A stretch of 64,000 bases of DNA, taken from Acholoe squamosa. Its lineage: Eukaryota; Annelida; Polychaeta; Phyllodocida; Polynoidae. The stretch spans positions 47,741,777 through 47,805,776 of the forward strand of contig OX439050.1 of the NCBI GenBank assembly GCA_949317995.1, in the 5' to 3' direction. A program made the translations under genes and the position numbers. Positions 1-14,300 of this stretch are shown here, piece after piece. The stretch's first letter is position 1. The number at the start of each line of letters is the position of its first letter. Under the pieces are notes generated by a model that saw nothing but the letters and a program-made list of their open reading frames with translations, was not told where the DNA came from and made no database searches.

Positions 1-1194
1 GTAGGGTGATAGGCAAATCCCATCTAATTCTCAAGATGTATTGAACATGCAATTAAACGGAAAACGATGACCGACCCTGAGGTTTGCAGAAAGGAAGTGC
101 ATCAATGTCCTATCAAAAAGTTCCAATATTCAGTACTTGTATTGTCCTCTCCTCCCATGCACCTCCTATTTCTCACTAACTACTTTACTGACTTTGTGTC
201 CGCACCTATTGTTCTCCTCTGTAATAATACCAGGCCCTTGCCTATTCATCACCCCACCCCCTACCCCTGCTTTCCCTTTTGAGGCTCATATCTTTGTTAT
301 AATACAAAATCCTTTAAATCCTTGTAAAGGTGTACCAGCTGCAGGCTCTATGTATTTGGAATATCTCTAACCCACAAACCAACCACATACTGCCAATGTC
401 ATATGAAACTATATAGTATAACTTGCAAATGATTTGTTGGTTACCATAAAGCGTAGATTCTTAAGACTAGGTTAGTAAAACCCCTGCATTATCTTACAGA
501 ATCACCAGATGTCCAACATAAAAACATCAGATTATGGTCATTATAAGTGGTGGATCCCCTGCTGCAAATTTCTTGCAAATTGTACTCACACCGAGAATAT
601 CTGACAGTTGTCACAAATATCAATTCATTTTGATATCTGCGAATGTAGTCACATGCCACCCGAATGCTGCATGAACGTTCTCACAGAGGAGTTTGAGTTT
701 GAAACAAGTTTATTGGCCAACAGTATCTGAAGCTTTTATAACATAACTGTCAGCTGATATAAAGAGAATAATTCAATGATAGCATGACTGTATTGTACAA
801 TAAGACTTACATTCAGTGTTTGACAAAGTGGTTTCCATGAACAGTCACATAATGAAGTTTTGTCCTATCCATATTATAACCCATACATAACTCTAGTCTT
901 TAACGCCCTGTTCATACTATTATTTCACACAAGTGTTTCTTAACCATTAGCATGTTGTCTGCAGTCTGTACATGTACCGGAGGTCCACTGCTGGAATGTT
1001 TACTGTGAAAAAAATGCATGAGTACAAGTCGCAAGTAACTCGCAACAGTGGATCCATACTGATGTACTGCAGTCCTGATTGAATCAATCATGCCACTGAT
1101 TATACCACGATTTGTGGGTTACACAGTGCTTTTTGGGGTCTATTCCCATCCACATATCTGTCAATATTGCACACCCTATAGGCTGTACCATCAA

Positions 1195-1276
1195 TTTTGG
1201 AAGGCGTGTGGTTATCCAGGTAAGGCGTGCGGTTATCCAGGTAAGGCGTGCGGTTATCCAGGATAACCGCACGCCT
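1195..1276. repeat. ~21-23 bp direct repeats ending in a perfect hairpin
   Basis: Three successive copies of an AAGGCGTG(T/C)GGTTATCCAGG unit are followed by an inverted copy. The last copy (1244-1259) and its reverse complement (1261-1276) form a perfect 16-bp stem with a one-base spacer. No coding potential is seen. Confidence 0.85.
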
Positions 1277-1304
1277 CTCATGTCATATGTTACATGTTAA
1301 AACC

Positions 1305-1385
1305 CATGATAACCTTGACCAGGACAGGGCTCGAACCTGCAGCCTCAGATCCCTAGTCCAACCCCCTATGCAGTGCGCCACAGGG
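1305..1385 (-). mobile_element. tRNA-derived SINE-like head
   Basis: On the minus strand there is an A-box-like TGGCGCACTGCAT (plus 1369-1381) and, about 35 bp later, a B box GGTTCGAGCCC (plus 1328-1338). Spacing fits a pol III internal promoter. I cannot fold a full cloverleaf, so a SINE head fits better than a functional tRNA. Family unknown. Confidence 0.5.
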
Positions 1386-1432
1386 ACTGAGGAGAAATGC
1401 TCGGTTCGAACCAAGTCTGGATATGATACAAA

Positions 1433-1850
1433 GCCGTGAGCGCTGTCGCTGTCCGCTGCCGGGCGACGAGGTGTATTGTACACATAGCCAAGCCGAGAAG
1501 GGAGTAGACGCCATGGCCTAGCGGTTAGCGCTTTGCGCTCAGCCGTGAGAGGTACATGGATCGCGCCCCGGTCCGGGCGCATCTTTTTTCGCCGTGTGCG
1601 CTGTCGCTGTCCGCTGACAGGCTAGGAGGTGTATTTTATACACAAACATAACCGCGAGAAGCTTCTTTTTTGCCGTGTGCGCTGTCCTGTCCGCTGCTGG
1701 GCTAGGAGGTGTATTTTATACACAAACATAACCGCGAGAAACATCTTTTCTTCGCCGTGTGCCGCTGCCGCTGTCCGCTGCCAGGCGAGGAGGTGTATGT
1801 ACCTGTGTACACACACTATGGCTGGCTTCAATCGAGTCCCGGGGAGGGGG
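1433..1850. repeat. Four imperfect ~75-80 bp tandem units mixed with tRNA-like segments
   Basis: Units starting near 1433, 1591, 1672 and 1756 share GCCGTGTGCGCTGTCGCTGT, then a GGAGGTGTATTTTATACAC-like stretch with its own short palindrome, and AACCGCGAGAA. Between the first two units, 1506-1580 has an A-box-like TGGCCTAGCGGTTAGCGC, a degraded B-box-like GGATCGCGCC and a run of T. A second B-box-like GGCTTCAATCGAGTCCC lies after the last unit (about 1821). This looks like an amplified SINE-type composite. No gene is present. Confidence 0.6.
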
Positions 1851-1927
1851 AATAATTTTTATTTTCAACTTGAATTTATTGGTATAATATTGATTATTTA
1901 TTGGTTTCGTGGTATAAAATAAGTAGA

Positions 1928-2035
1928 CAATGGCTAACACATGACTCGTGGGTGTTATCGACGGATAATGACACGAGGCCGTAGGCCGAGTGTCATTATC
2001 GTCGATAACACCCACGAGTCATGTGTTAGCCATTG
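1928..2035. mobile_element. Foldback (long inverted repeat) element
   Basis: CAATGGCTAACACATGACTC at the left is repeated in reverse complement at the right. The arms are about 46 bp and match except for one extra G in the left arm. The loop is short and GC-rich with GGCCGTAGGCC. No convincing target-site duplication. It resembles the other short foldbacks in this window (15893, 39480, 46748, 55585). Confidence 0.75.
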
Positions 2036-5000
2036 ATTACTTGTTCAGTAATTTTTGTTATGGCCATCATAAACTGAAAATAGCATTGGTTGAAATGTGT
2101 TATATTTCACAACTGGTGATTGCTTAGAAATTATGATCAGATGATTGGCTGAGGAAGTTAACCGTTACCAATAGACAAGCATTCCTTAGCCATTCTTAGA
2201 TACTAAAATAGGCTCAATGTTTTTATCTAAAAGAAAACAAAGATAAAAAAGGGCATGGGGTTAGAATCACTTGAATGAGTGTTGTATATCACTTACGTCA
2301 TTCATGTCATTGAAAAGAACTAACAGAAAACTCCAATCTCTTTTCATTAACTGTAATATCCCACTTATAAAATGAAACCACGAATAAGATCCACCCTGAC
2401 TTTAAAAGGTCACAAGGAGTAGCAAACAAAAAGGATAGCAAATGGGAGGTCTCATCGGCTATCTCTCCTCTCTCCTCAATTACTACCAATTTTGAGTGTC
2501 TATAGTCACACTCTATGCAAATATCATCTTGGCTATTATACAAACTGACTTTTGTTGGATTCTATGGGCACCTGTAAATCTTGTGGACTTGTGTATAAGC
2601 AGCAGTTTCAATGTAAAGCCTGCATGAAGGACTAGGAGGGCATTTGTCAAGATGGTACGGCTGCACACAGCCGCTATGACGTGAACCTGTCAAAATAAGA
2701 GTGAGTGATTGTAGGTATATGCTCTGCAACTACTCTGTAAGATCAGCACTTAGTGTTGTAATTACATAAGCATTTGTACCATTGCAATCGTCAGTTATCA
2801 CTTGCAGGGCTGTAATGGAATTAGAGTGAGGGATCCCACTACGACTTGAAGGGGTCTAATTGTGTCAAGTTGAGAAATGCCTTCCTGGGCAGTGTCCCTG
2901 CCTGCATGTTGATATGATACCATATTAATCAGGGAAGGTTGCTGATTAACACCTGACTACTAAGGGTGGGGCGAGTGGTAACCCTGGATCCAAGGGCTGA
3001 TTTATTACCCATTTGCATGTATCCCTCGTGTAATTTCGGTAGGGTATGTGCATCTAGATGTACTATCCCTAAAAGGTGGCTTGAGATTATTCATTTCATG
3101 TGAATAACAACAAACAATTGTGAGCCAGCAAGCAGAAATGGGGGTTCCTGCAGGATTTAGTACCTGTTTTAGCCACCAGGGTGCACCACTATGGGCTAGA
3201 ATAGGAAAATATGCCTAAAGCTATTATAGGGTAATTTTTTATGGAGAATTCAATGATTTTAGATAAAATGGGTGGAAAGGTTCCAAATTAGGCATGTAAA
3301 AAGAATGTTTTTGGGCCTAAATAGGCATTTTTGTTGATGTCTGTTGCCATGGAAACATGATTTTCATTCTAAATAGGAAAATCATTTATCCCATTTGAAG
3401 GAATTTCTCACTAGGTTTACTATGGTGAAAACAGAACGAAAATACCATTTCTAGATCAAAAGTTATAGGCAAAAGAATGAAAAATTATGCTAATTTAGCT
3501 AATTAGCATAAATTATGCTAATTATAGATGTATCTCATGATCAATTAGGCATAGGGCTTATTGCCATTCAGGAAATGGTCACGCCTACCTACGTTTAGCA
3601 AGCCATTCCTCTAAAACTAACAGGAGTATCTTCTCTTGCAATATATCACTGAAAAGCCAGTGATCTGAATTTTAAAGTTGACTTTTAGCATGGAGCCCCC
3701 TTTCTCCTTGCCTGTGTCATATAGTAAACATTACAGTGCAGACCCCCCCCCTGTGCAATGGCATGTTGTGATCACCACTTCTGGTCATGTGACTTATCTA
3801 GATGTTAAATCATGTGAATTCAAGCGCTTTTATGTCAAAATAATTTGTAATACGGAGAGGAACTCCCTGGCATTACAAAAATACTTAATGTAGGCTTAAT
3901 ATTTAAAAATCCTCTCACCCTCCCCGATTTTTTTTTCTATTATACTCTGAAGTTCTATTTTAGAGAGTTTTTATGACAAAAGAGATCATACCAATGCTTG
4001 TAGTGTTTTTCGTGCATTCTAGGCCAAAATATCATTTTCCATGGCAACACACAATAAAATCAGTAAGATTTCAAAATATGTCAAAAAATAGAAAAAGAAA
4101 ATCGACAATGTGCTCTTTATTTCATCTCAATTGATAGGTTTGAGCAAGTCACGATCTTTGTAATATACATGATGACTGTACTATGAGAATCATAATTATT
4201 TTCCTTATTACGATAGATACAGACAATCAGGGTTCTATGATTTTCTGCCCACATCCTTAGCTTATACCACCACTAACTGGCTTTTAATAGGAATACCAAC
4301 ATGATTCCAGCAGCTTTTTGTTTAAGATAATGACATCCCCTTTAGACCGAAAATCAGCTCAAAACACCTTGGTAAAGGAAGAGTGAAATCAAACTTTATC
4401 TTTTAAGCATGTAATGAGTGATCCCTGCTGTTCAGATGGGCGATAATAAGGTAATTTAGCCTCGTGCTACCATGTCACTATGCATATAGTCATAGCTACT
4501 GAAATATTCACAAGCCACTGACAATGACTGAAAGTTCTGCTCGTTGGCATGAGAATCCACTACCATGTTCATCGAATGGACCCTCTTATGCCATGGTCAT
4601 TGGTAATTTGACCTGCATGACTCGGAATTACCCATCTGGGACCTCAGCACTGCCAAGCCTCGATGGCTTTGATTGGTCAGCACCAAAGCGGCAAACACCC
4701 CATACCACTCGCTATCCACATGTCCCTGCTTCCTTTATGCACTTTTGTGGTCCCAATTTCTACTTATCACTTGAGGAAAGGTTAGCATTTTGGCCAAATA
4801 AGTAGATAACAAATATAAGTGTACCTACAAATATGTATACGATTTTTCAAAAGTATCAAAAGCGTTATCAGGTAGCGCCTTGTGAAGTAAATTCTGGCTT
4901 ATAAGGAGTTTCTGGCAGGAGCCTAAGTGAGGTGACCTTGAGATAATTATTTGGCGCGCCATGGATTTCCCGGCGGGAAGTAGTGACAGGTTCCCATCCC

Positions 5001-6940
5001 CCACAATACATCATTACAAGCTGGTTTCCTGTGCAGGTCTCCTCAACCCGTGTAACTCAATATGTCTGGTCAGGAGCATAAATAATTTCTTTTTATGGGT
5101 TATCAGATTTCAATATATGTGATAGCTAGTTCTTTATTTGAGAAAAACTTTCAACCCCCCAAAAAAACCAAAAAAACAAACAAAAAAACACACATGTAAT
5201 TGATTGATTGATTATCTATTTTCCTTTTAAACGGAGGTGAAACATATTACCACGTATTATGAAAAGAAAAAATAATGTGTTTATTGTGTCCCACAGTTTT
5301 ACAATGAATATCAAATCAAACCCCAAAGTAGGCCATTGTTTATGTACAACATGTACGAAAGGCCTGGGATGTAATATGGCAAGTTTGGACAGTGATTAGA
5401 TTTACATCAAACCTGTTCAAATTAAGTAGCCTAAAAAAAACTCGCCATAACTAAAGAGCAACCTTGGAACTAGATATGATATATTTTGTGTTGCTAAAGG
5501 AACCCATGGACTGAATGGATGATCACAATATATTCTGATTAGACGTATTTCAGCTAACACAAGGTAGCATAATACAAGGCCGACCTTAGCTTTCTATCGA
5601 ATATTATAAAAAAAAAAGAAATATTAGTATTTCTTTTGTTTTTTGTAAAGAGTGGGTCATGTCGGCAGCCTGCAAGTAATTGGACCACATAACCTGAAAC
5701 ACACTTTTCTGCTCTTACATGTATGGCTACTTATTCAACTATACTCTTATCACTATTCATACGATTACCTGATTACTACTTTCTTATTGGCTCTATGACT
5801 ACCTGTCCAATTATCTGGATGGCTAGTGGCGTTTTCCAGTCCAATTACTTTAGTACTTTTCAAGAGATTAATTCTCCTGATATATGTATACCCACTCTTG
5901 CTTCGCAGATGCATGTCATATCTTCTCAGTTCAAACAATCTCTCGGGAGAAAAGGGGGGAAAGAATGTTTGTAAATATAAAATCTTCATAGGTTCCACTG
6001 GTCTCTCCAAATATATCGGCCGTTTGATTTTAGGAATAGTTTACTTTCATAACGGCATCTGAAGTTTGGTCAGTAATATAAGTCTATAGTTTGGGAAGAA
6101 CTGTCAGATCTGTTTGGAGAGTGGCATTCAACACTGCATTAAGTCCAGAAAGTCGAGGTAAATATGATACAAATGCTAGACATCAAGCTCATATTTGATA
6201 TATGAAAAAGAGTGCAAAGACAATAGTATTATGACCCTGCCATTGAGCCTGATTGGCGTAAGGCCGAGGGAGCACTTTAGTCGTATGAGAAACAAGAGAT
6301 GTGTAACTGATACACCAGTCTATATCAGTCTAGACATCGTAGGCTGAGGCTGAGGTCATGGCCACCTTGTTTCCTTTTCTTTCCCTGAATAGCGACAGAT
6401 CGAGAGACTTTCTAAAAGGATTATAAGATGAAGTATTCTGATTATTAACGTTGCCGACATTGCCTAATCCCCTAGTTATTGATACTTGATATCTTGTTTG
6501 CACATATCAATAATTAAATTCAAGAACAACTATTTGTCATGCAGGACTGTGAATCGAAATATATACATGCATTATAATTTTGTTGTTAATTTTCAAATTT
6601 GATATTGATACAACCATGATAAATCTGTGTGTCCCCTTGATATGTACTTGTATGATGCATATCGTAATGCATTGAAAGGACATTAAAGAATCATTACTCC
6701 CATATATGACCTTTGCTGTTGCATTAACATTATATAGGCAATGATCACTCGCTTACTTGTGAATACTGCGTCTTCTCTCGGTCTCTTGAACCAAACTAAG
6801 ACGACCCTTATCAATGGTCCCTAAGCCTAGTTTTAATGACTAGGGATGTGAAGCCTAGACCATGGAATGAATTGAACTCGATTTCTGAGTGAGCAATTAA
6901 GGTCAATTTAGATGTCAGATGATGTTGTAACCAGGGCACG
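2036..6940. other. No gene recognised
   Basis: I see only short chance reading frames without recognisable domains or consistent splice structure. Minor features are an AT-rich self-complementary stretch built on TAATTAGCATAA (about 3486-3530) and A/C-rich low-complexity DNA (about 5155-5195). Confidence 0.6.
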
Positions 6941-7164
6941 CACTGTAAAATAATGTCGTTAAAATAACGACGGATTCCTTGTCCGAAAGTTGCCAGAGAT
7001 CCGTTGTTATTTCTACAGAGATGTTGTTATTTTCACAGAGATTTCTGGTCGCCACCTGGAGCTTCTTGTAGAAACTACTCTGTCTCCCTGTTGTATAATG
7101 ACGGTGGTTCACTGTTTAGTTTAACGAGGGTCCCTGATAGATTCAACAGTTATTTCTTACAGTG
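6941..7164. mobile_element. Possible MITE with CACTGTAA termini
   Basis: The left end CACTGTAAAATAA is matched by the reverse complement TTATTTCTTACAGTG at the right end, enclosing 224 bp with no coding content. Internal TTGTTATTT and ACAGAGAT motifs repeat. No clear target-site duplication, so the class is open. Confidence 0.45.
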
Positions 7165-8158
7165 TGCCTTTACTGGAGGATTCAGCTTCATGCATTGGCA
7201 TTGGTCTGACCACTTTGTGCCTGTACATGGGTGCTTAGAATTCTCAGAATGTCTCGCCCTCACTATTTAAGAAGGATAGAGTGTCACTCTACCACTTTTT
7301 ATGTATATGCTTTTTACGTACTGAGATCTGTTGAAATCGTTGCCGTCCATCGTTTTTTAAAACCCCTGTGTCACAACGTCACTTGATGGATAGGAACCAC
7401 TTTAGATATCTCACTGAAATCTCATCATTAGCCTAATTAGAATAGTGCTTAATTTTTCTGAGGTAAAAATAATTGCAGTGACAACAAATTTTACTGTTTT
7501 TCTGTCATGAAAGATTTTCTGTCATCAGCTGGCTTTTTGATGGACCTAAAAAGGGATGTGATTTGGGGATGTAATTTGATAATTGATTGCGGTATTAAGC
7601 AGTCACATGCTTTTGACATTGCCCTCCGGTGCTTCACTTGCGCCAAGTTGTCAAACATGACTCCACTCTCAGAACATCAGTACGAATTATTTGATTAATT
7701 CATTCTCATTTGCGGGATGCTCAGAATTTGGAAACAAACTAAATAAAGATACCAAAGAAAAGACATGATTAGGGTTTTCTGAGATCAAAGGTTCCACAGA
7801 AGGAGATACATTAGTAGCATTAGTTGGTGTTCTGTCTTTAACACCATACACCAGCTTTATTGTGACAGGATCCGCAAAAAGGGCCCTTAGTGTAGGGTGC
7901 ATTAAGGTCCCTATTCCCAGTACATGTCACTATTTTCAAGACTGATGAGAGCTAATTACTTCATCTCAAAATCTAGATCATTTAAATTGTTTCAAATCAA
8001 AGGTATGAAAGAACATCAGAAAATGCAACAACAAAAAGAGAAAAGAATATCAATTCTAAAATTGTCTCAATTCTAATCTGTTATCAAATGACCAATTTTA
8101 GTCGAAATGACCCGAAATATTGAAATACTGATATCGAAGGGTCCTATGCCTATAACTA
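7165..8158. other. No gene recognised
   Basis: Nothing supportable. Short open frames occur on both strands without domain signatures or splice sites. Confidence 0.55.
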
Positions 8159-9077
8159 CACTGCAAAAATAGTGTTTAGATTTTAAACATGTTTAGGTCT
8201 AAACATGTTTAAAACCAACATGTTTAAAACCTAAACATATACGTCAGTTAGGTGTATCATCGACTACACATTTAGGAAAATAACACTTTTATTCTAAATA
8301 CATAAACATTTTTGCTAAACATGTTCAGACGTTTAGAGTTTAAACAAATGAATATTAGGTGTTTAGATTTAAACATCAATATGTTTAGATACTTGGATGT
8401 CAAATCCACACCAGGTAGCAGCACTACCTCTGAATGGACTATCTGCACAAAGTTATAATCACTTGTTGTGATAAATATCCCCAAACTCCTTGTTTATCAT
8501 AATGTCATTTAATCAAATGTTATGAAAATAGACACAACAATAGAAAATTAACTAAATTCAACTTACACCACCATCATTACCATAAAATAATTGATGAGCT
8601 CCATAACTTACACCTATGTCATGTTATTTTGTAAAGTATACAGCAATGTCTTTCCTGCCAACCTGTTGTACTTTCTCAAGTCTCCTATTCTAATGCAGTG
8701 TGTACATATAATATGTGTATATATCTGTGGCTGACATTTTTTGGGACTTTGCAGTGCAAACACCTGCTAATGTCCTCCAGTAAATGAGAAAACAAACAAA
8801 AGATATTTCTTTATTCTTTTTAACGGATACATGTCTGCAAACCCTTACTTCCCACCAAATCACTTAGACATCTAAACACAAAAAATCATAAACATCTAAA
8901 CGCAAAATTTCATCGATATCTAAACACAAATTTTGAACCTAAACACCTAGATTTCTTAACACTTGAGCTAAGCACATTGTTTAGCTAAACATGTTTAGGA
9001 AATTAATGTGATTACAAAAACGTTGCAAGAATATGTTTAGAATTGTGTTTAGGTTCTAAACACCATTTTTTGCAGTG
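8159..9077. mobile_element. Non-autonomous TIR DNA transposon (919 bp, TA-flanked)
   Basis: Terminal inverted repeats start CACTGCAAAAATAGTGTTTAG at the left, and the right end read in reverse gives CACTGCAAAAAATGGTGTTT. Each end is flanked by TA, consistent with a TA target duplication. TATGCCTA also occurs near both outer sides (8146-8153 and 9078-9085). Both subterminal zones are packed with variants of the palindromic AAACATGTTTA and TTTAGxTxTAAAC motifs. No transposase reading frame, so it would depend on a helper in trans. Confidence 0.7.
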
Positions 9078-9085
9078 TATGCCTA

Positions 9086-11288
9086 CTAGATTTTGGTCTA
9101 TTCTAGCAAAGATGGGTTATATGCACAGGGACCTACGCAGTGGCTTAAAATCCAATGGTCCGACCCGCTTTAAACAAGTAAGACTAACTCACTGGCCCTC
9201 CTTGCTCATTCTACACTGGGTGGCACCTCACCGTGTCCTGAATGTATGTAAATATGATGATTATTTTCATAGGTTCCTATCCACATTGTGATGCTGAAGG
9301 TAAGCTGGGGTAACAGATCTCAGATACAATAGATTTGAATGGCTCCTTGCCATACTTGCCCCTTTGAAATGGCCTAGTGATGTAGAGCAATTTGTTCATC
9401 CTGTTTACACATGCACACACATTTCAGCAATCGTAATGCGTCTACTCACAAGAAAGAGTTTGTGCATCATACCGATCAGGGAGTATATTAACCCGACAGA
9501 TTCTACATGATGTGTGGATTATGAAAATCAAAAGCAATATAGCATTTTGTTGCTCTCAAAGGGTTAAGACTTGACTAAAGTGGCTTCATTGATTCATGTC
9601 TCCTGGTCATGAACCTTATGGGAATGACCTTATGTAACATCAAGGAGGGCAGTTAGACTCTATGCACTGTGATGAGGAATTACTGAGGCACACTGAACTC
9701 CTACATAACATCTAATCAGACTTCTCTCTGATTGAATTACTTCATGTTGACAAGGCGAGGTCAGGCATTTAGACCACAAGGAATTAATACTTTGGGATCT
9801 TGAGCCAGGTCCATCGAATTCACCTCTCCGACTTATTCAGATTTCCTCAATTGCAAGTCCCAGTCAAAATGGGTCATCACAATTTTGGAATCTTTAGGGT
9901 ATATGATAATATTGGAATATGTTGATGATTCACCCATTCATCATACTGTTGTGACATGGAGTATTGAAGACTAAGATGATAATTCTTTCGTGTCCTTCTG
10001 ACGGCCAAGACACCTGAGATAGATCATCTGCTAAGTCACAAATTGAACATTATTGTCTTTGAAAATATAGGCCAATTACCTGAAATAACGGTCTTGTAGT
10101 CTAAAAAGATTCAGGGTTGCTGTCACATGGTTCCTCGTGAATGATAACTGTGAGTTTTCCGACCTTTGATCAATATCCGAATTTCTATGTTTAATTGTAC
10201 TGAACATCTTCAGGTCCTATTCTAATGATATTGGACATTTTGGAATATACCTCATTATATATCCAAAATGGCCATTAACCGTCATCTGTCAAGTGACTGA
10301 CTTCTTACATTAAGAATAATAAATCCAAAGTCATGCATTGTTTGATAAGATCCTGACACATACCATTGGAAAGGTATTCAAATATTTCAGTGATGACATC
10401 TTTAGACATTCAAAATGGCTGCCACTTAGGTTTTCAATTTGAATTCCCTGACCTCAGAAATGTATATTTTAAACTTGAAAATCATCTTTCTATCTTGATA
10501 ATGACCAGAGATATATCATATAAGATATTTTGACATGTCGGTGGCTGTCTTGAATAAGAAAAAGGTAAGAAAAGACAAAGAATGGGTCAATCTTGCCATG
10601 ATTGTTGACCTAAAACATCAATATCAAAATAATGCAAACCAAATTGTTATACATAACCATATACTCTTTAGAGAGTTATATGAAGACGACTGTTTCTTAG
10701 AGTTATCTCCTGTCCTCAGCAAAGATCGTATTGACCTATAGATTTACCTCTGTCCTATGGCTGACTTGGTAAGACAAAAATCTTATGGCTTCATTGGTGA
10801 GCATACCTCTCTGCCCTGAGAGCTGCTTTACACCGTCTGGAATCAGGTAACAGTGCTTCAGCCACCAAGCCCTTGTACCATACTCATTGCAGAGAAATCA
10901 TGCAGATGCCTGATATAACCATAATCTAGCTTTGATCTCATGTATAGAGTACAGGCTTTAGTATGTAGGTGGGTGTCCTGCCTGTGGCTCAGAATCATAA
11001 AGTGTAAGGTTGAGGGAGATGCACGATGGCTGTGAGAAAATTTGCTGATCATAATGTCTCATGTATACCAAAAAAAGTTTTTGGAGTGCCCCAACACATG
11101 CCCCACGGTGGTAATAACTGAGTTGACCAATTTGGATACAAATTGGCTAAGATCCTAGCAATTTGGGCTCTTGTTGGGCTTAGCCATGGTTAAAATGACT
11201 CTTAACAACTTATATTCTGTTTTAAGCAAGTATGGACATAATTCCTCTCCTAACATGGTGAGATGCATAAGGAATATCCTGATTGCAA

Positions 11289-11348
<60 letters not shown>

Positions 11349-14300
11349 ACAAATGATTAAGGCCAATCTTAGATAGATTAATAAAGCTGAAAGCTTTAAG
11401 TATCAGGTGTATGCGTAGTCAGTTTATGATCATCAGGATGTGTCAAGGTAACAAGAGCAAAAGAACAAAGGAAGATCTTAAATTCCTTATCTCACTTTCC
11501 GACTTGGAAGACATCTGCCTCATTGAGAGTAATATTTCAGACCACTGCTATCAACACTATACTTCGTCCAACGTGTTGCAGACAGGATGGGAAAAATCCA
11601 ACATAAGAACCAAAAATGAATGTTCAGTAATTTCGGTTGTATTCACCACAAGTTGACTTATGACTTACAGGACATGAGGAATGGATTACACATGTATAGC
11701 AAAAAAGAAAATAGATTCTCTCAGAAAACCCACATTTTGAACAGATTTCCAGGCCCCTTCCTAACCCAGGGCATGTCAGTACCCTTTAGGCATTAATTGC
11801 CCCTGTAATGCTATCAACTCTGCCAACAATCGTTACATTAATCCTTTACAATGGCCTGTGATTTAAGTAAGCCATAATAACCAGTCAATATTTCCAGAGA
11901 AACCAATACCGATACTTGAATAAATGCCCAATTTTGAAACATCTTGACAAGAGCTTCCAACCGTACATCTAAACTTCTAATCATACTTTTGTTTAGATGT
12001 ACAGTGACCATTCTGTCAAGGCATTGTCTATCTCATTCATGATAGACCTAAGGGAGGTCCATTGTCTTAGTGCTTTTTCTTTGGGCATAAACTCAAGGTT
12101 AGATGAAAGGCTGGCTATCAGGTGCAATCTCGGTACATGATAACATACATGGGACTTTCGAGTGATTAATATGGCTACTTTTGCCTCGGGAGTAGTGTAC
12201 ACATGCATGGTTTTATATTTTTTTTTTTGCCAGGATATTATTTTCATTACTTATTGTTGAGTTTGTTGCGAGTGGACGTTTTTCAGCTCACCATTAATAT
12301 GTGAACATATCGACCTAGTGCAGCGCATGTGGAATAGATGATCCAAAAGCAATCATTGCCATAACAGATATGTCAGGTATTGCCTAATGTAGAACTGTCA
12401 GAACCAGCTTATGATACATTGAATGCGTATAGGTGCAAAAATGAACATACCTGCTCCAAACTATGATGAGACAATAGATAACACAGTATATCTTTGTTTG
12501 CTAACTGGGATAAGGGCATTTCACCTTTTCAACTTCACATTTCGGCAGTAAATGCAATTGACTAATAATAATCCCGTACAAGCCAGGTCAATTGATTAAT
12601 GGTACCTATACAGCTGCTTTTGTTTGATGACAAGTAAATGACGCTGATGTAATTGAACCTTTGTAAACTTGGTTAGTATACATACCGTAGTTGCCTGTTA
12701 AAGCGACAGGTCTCTGAATGAACACCATTTATAAACGTTGCCATTAAACCTTGGTATATCATTCATATAAAAAGAAAATCATAGACAGTTCTCACATTCT
12801 CTTTTTTCACACTACTTTCACCTATGATATTTCAAACAGCATATGATAAGTTCTGCCTTGGACTACTGCTGGAGGGAAATGCTCTAATTGGCAAAAGCAT
12901 TTGTCATCATGTGTGCCAGTGGCTCAAGATGTGGAGATAATAGATGATGGTTAATGAGACACATAGAATGCAGGCCTGAGTGCATGGCCAACTGCTCTTA
13001 TCATCGCCCACATGTAGCTAAAAGCCTACGGTGTGTTTAGCCTGTGGGATAGCGCCATGATTTACCGTTTTATGGATGGATTTAAATTCTAGCTGCCAAA
13101 CATATTAATTACATAATGACAGACATTGTATGTTGGTTTATTTTAATGCCAGGGACACTCACTGCTTCAGATGCTATCCTTCACTTAGGATGTACATACA
13201 AGATGTCACAGTACTAATAGGGCCAAGGACGTTCTGATTTTGTCCCCTTCCAGCATAAAACTGCCATAGATCAGGTTCTACATTGATGGCGTTCATAAAT
13301 AAAGGCTTACATTAAAGCTAAAGTCATTCCTGATTTTTAAGTATGGTCAACAATTACGGAGTCAGATCCACTTTTGCACCAGTTGCCATTGAAACCACCA
13401 TATTGAAAAAATTAAATGATTCAGATGCCCCTGGCAGGTCATACATGTGACCTTTGACCCCTCTCTGACACAGTAGATTTCCATGGTGACATAAAAATTG
13501 TCCCCAAATTGTTTCCTTTCTTCTGGTACCAGAATTATTAATCTGCAATAAAAATAAGGTCCCCTGGCTCTCATCATAACAAGCAAAACACTGTCTTTAT
13601 TTGGGACTATTTAACTCCCCTAGGTTTACTGGGGCAGATTAGTACTGTGACACCACAAGAGAGAGGGGGCTTATTTGAAACACACAACACAATGGCCTAT
13701 TTAAGTGTCGCCGTCTAAAATAAGCACCAGTCTCAAATAAGTGCTAGGATTTTTTAAATTAAGCTTAAGCACTAAGTACCATATTCAAATAAGCATCTGT
13801 CTCGTGTAAGTACCGGGGTAAAGCGGGATTGAAATCAATGAGCGCCCGGTCCATATATATGGATCACTACGGTAGGTGTCACACATATCAACATGTCAGT
13901 GCTTATTCGAAGCCAGCTCTTGAGTGGAGTCATACACTTTTGATCTAATATAACATTATGTGGCCAGTAAGGTATTTTTTTAACCCAAGCCCAACGACGA
14001 GGTAAACAAAGACATTGGACGATAAGACTGGGCCAACATGATTTCCGGTCAAGGAATGTAGGGGCCGGAAATACGTTATCAGACCAGAAATAGGTGATCC
14101 TGCTTTGTAAGGTCATCTACAAACAGCAGCCACTGTAAGGAGGCAACAAGGACATGGTAGAACCATTTACAAGTCTTTTTATCTATTTCAGACTTTCTTT
14201 CGACAGTCAAACTTCTCCATACAGAAACTGGTCTCATTCTTTAAAAAGCTCCATTCTGCACTGAAAATAAAATCAAAATAGTCTCAAACCCCTTATTCAA

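Noticed and set aside
1-1190. Short plus-strand frames at the left edge
   Set aside because: Overlapping low-complexity frames without domain features.
3345-4055. Inverted similarity GTTGCCATGGAAA / TTTCCATGGCAAC
   Set aside because: Short match built on the palindromic CCATGG; I could not find element ends or a duplication.
4524-4805. 93-codon plus-strand frame
   Set aside because: No domain, no supporting splice sites, no codon pattern; likely chance.
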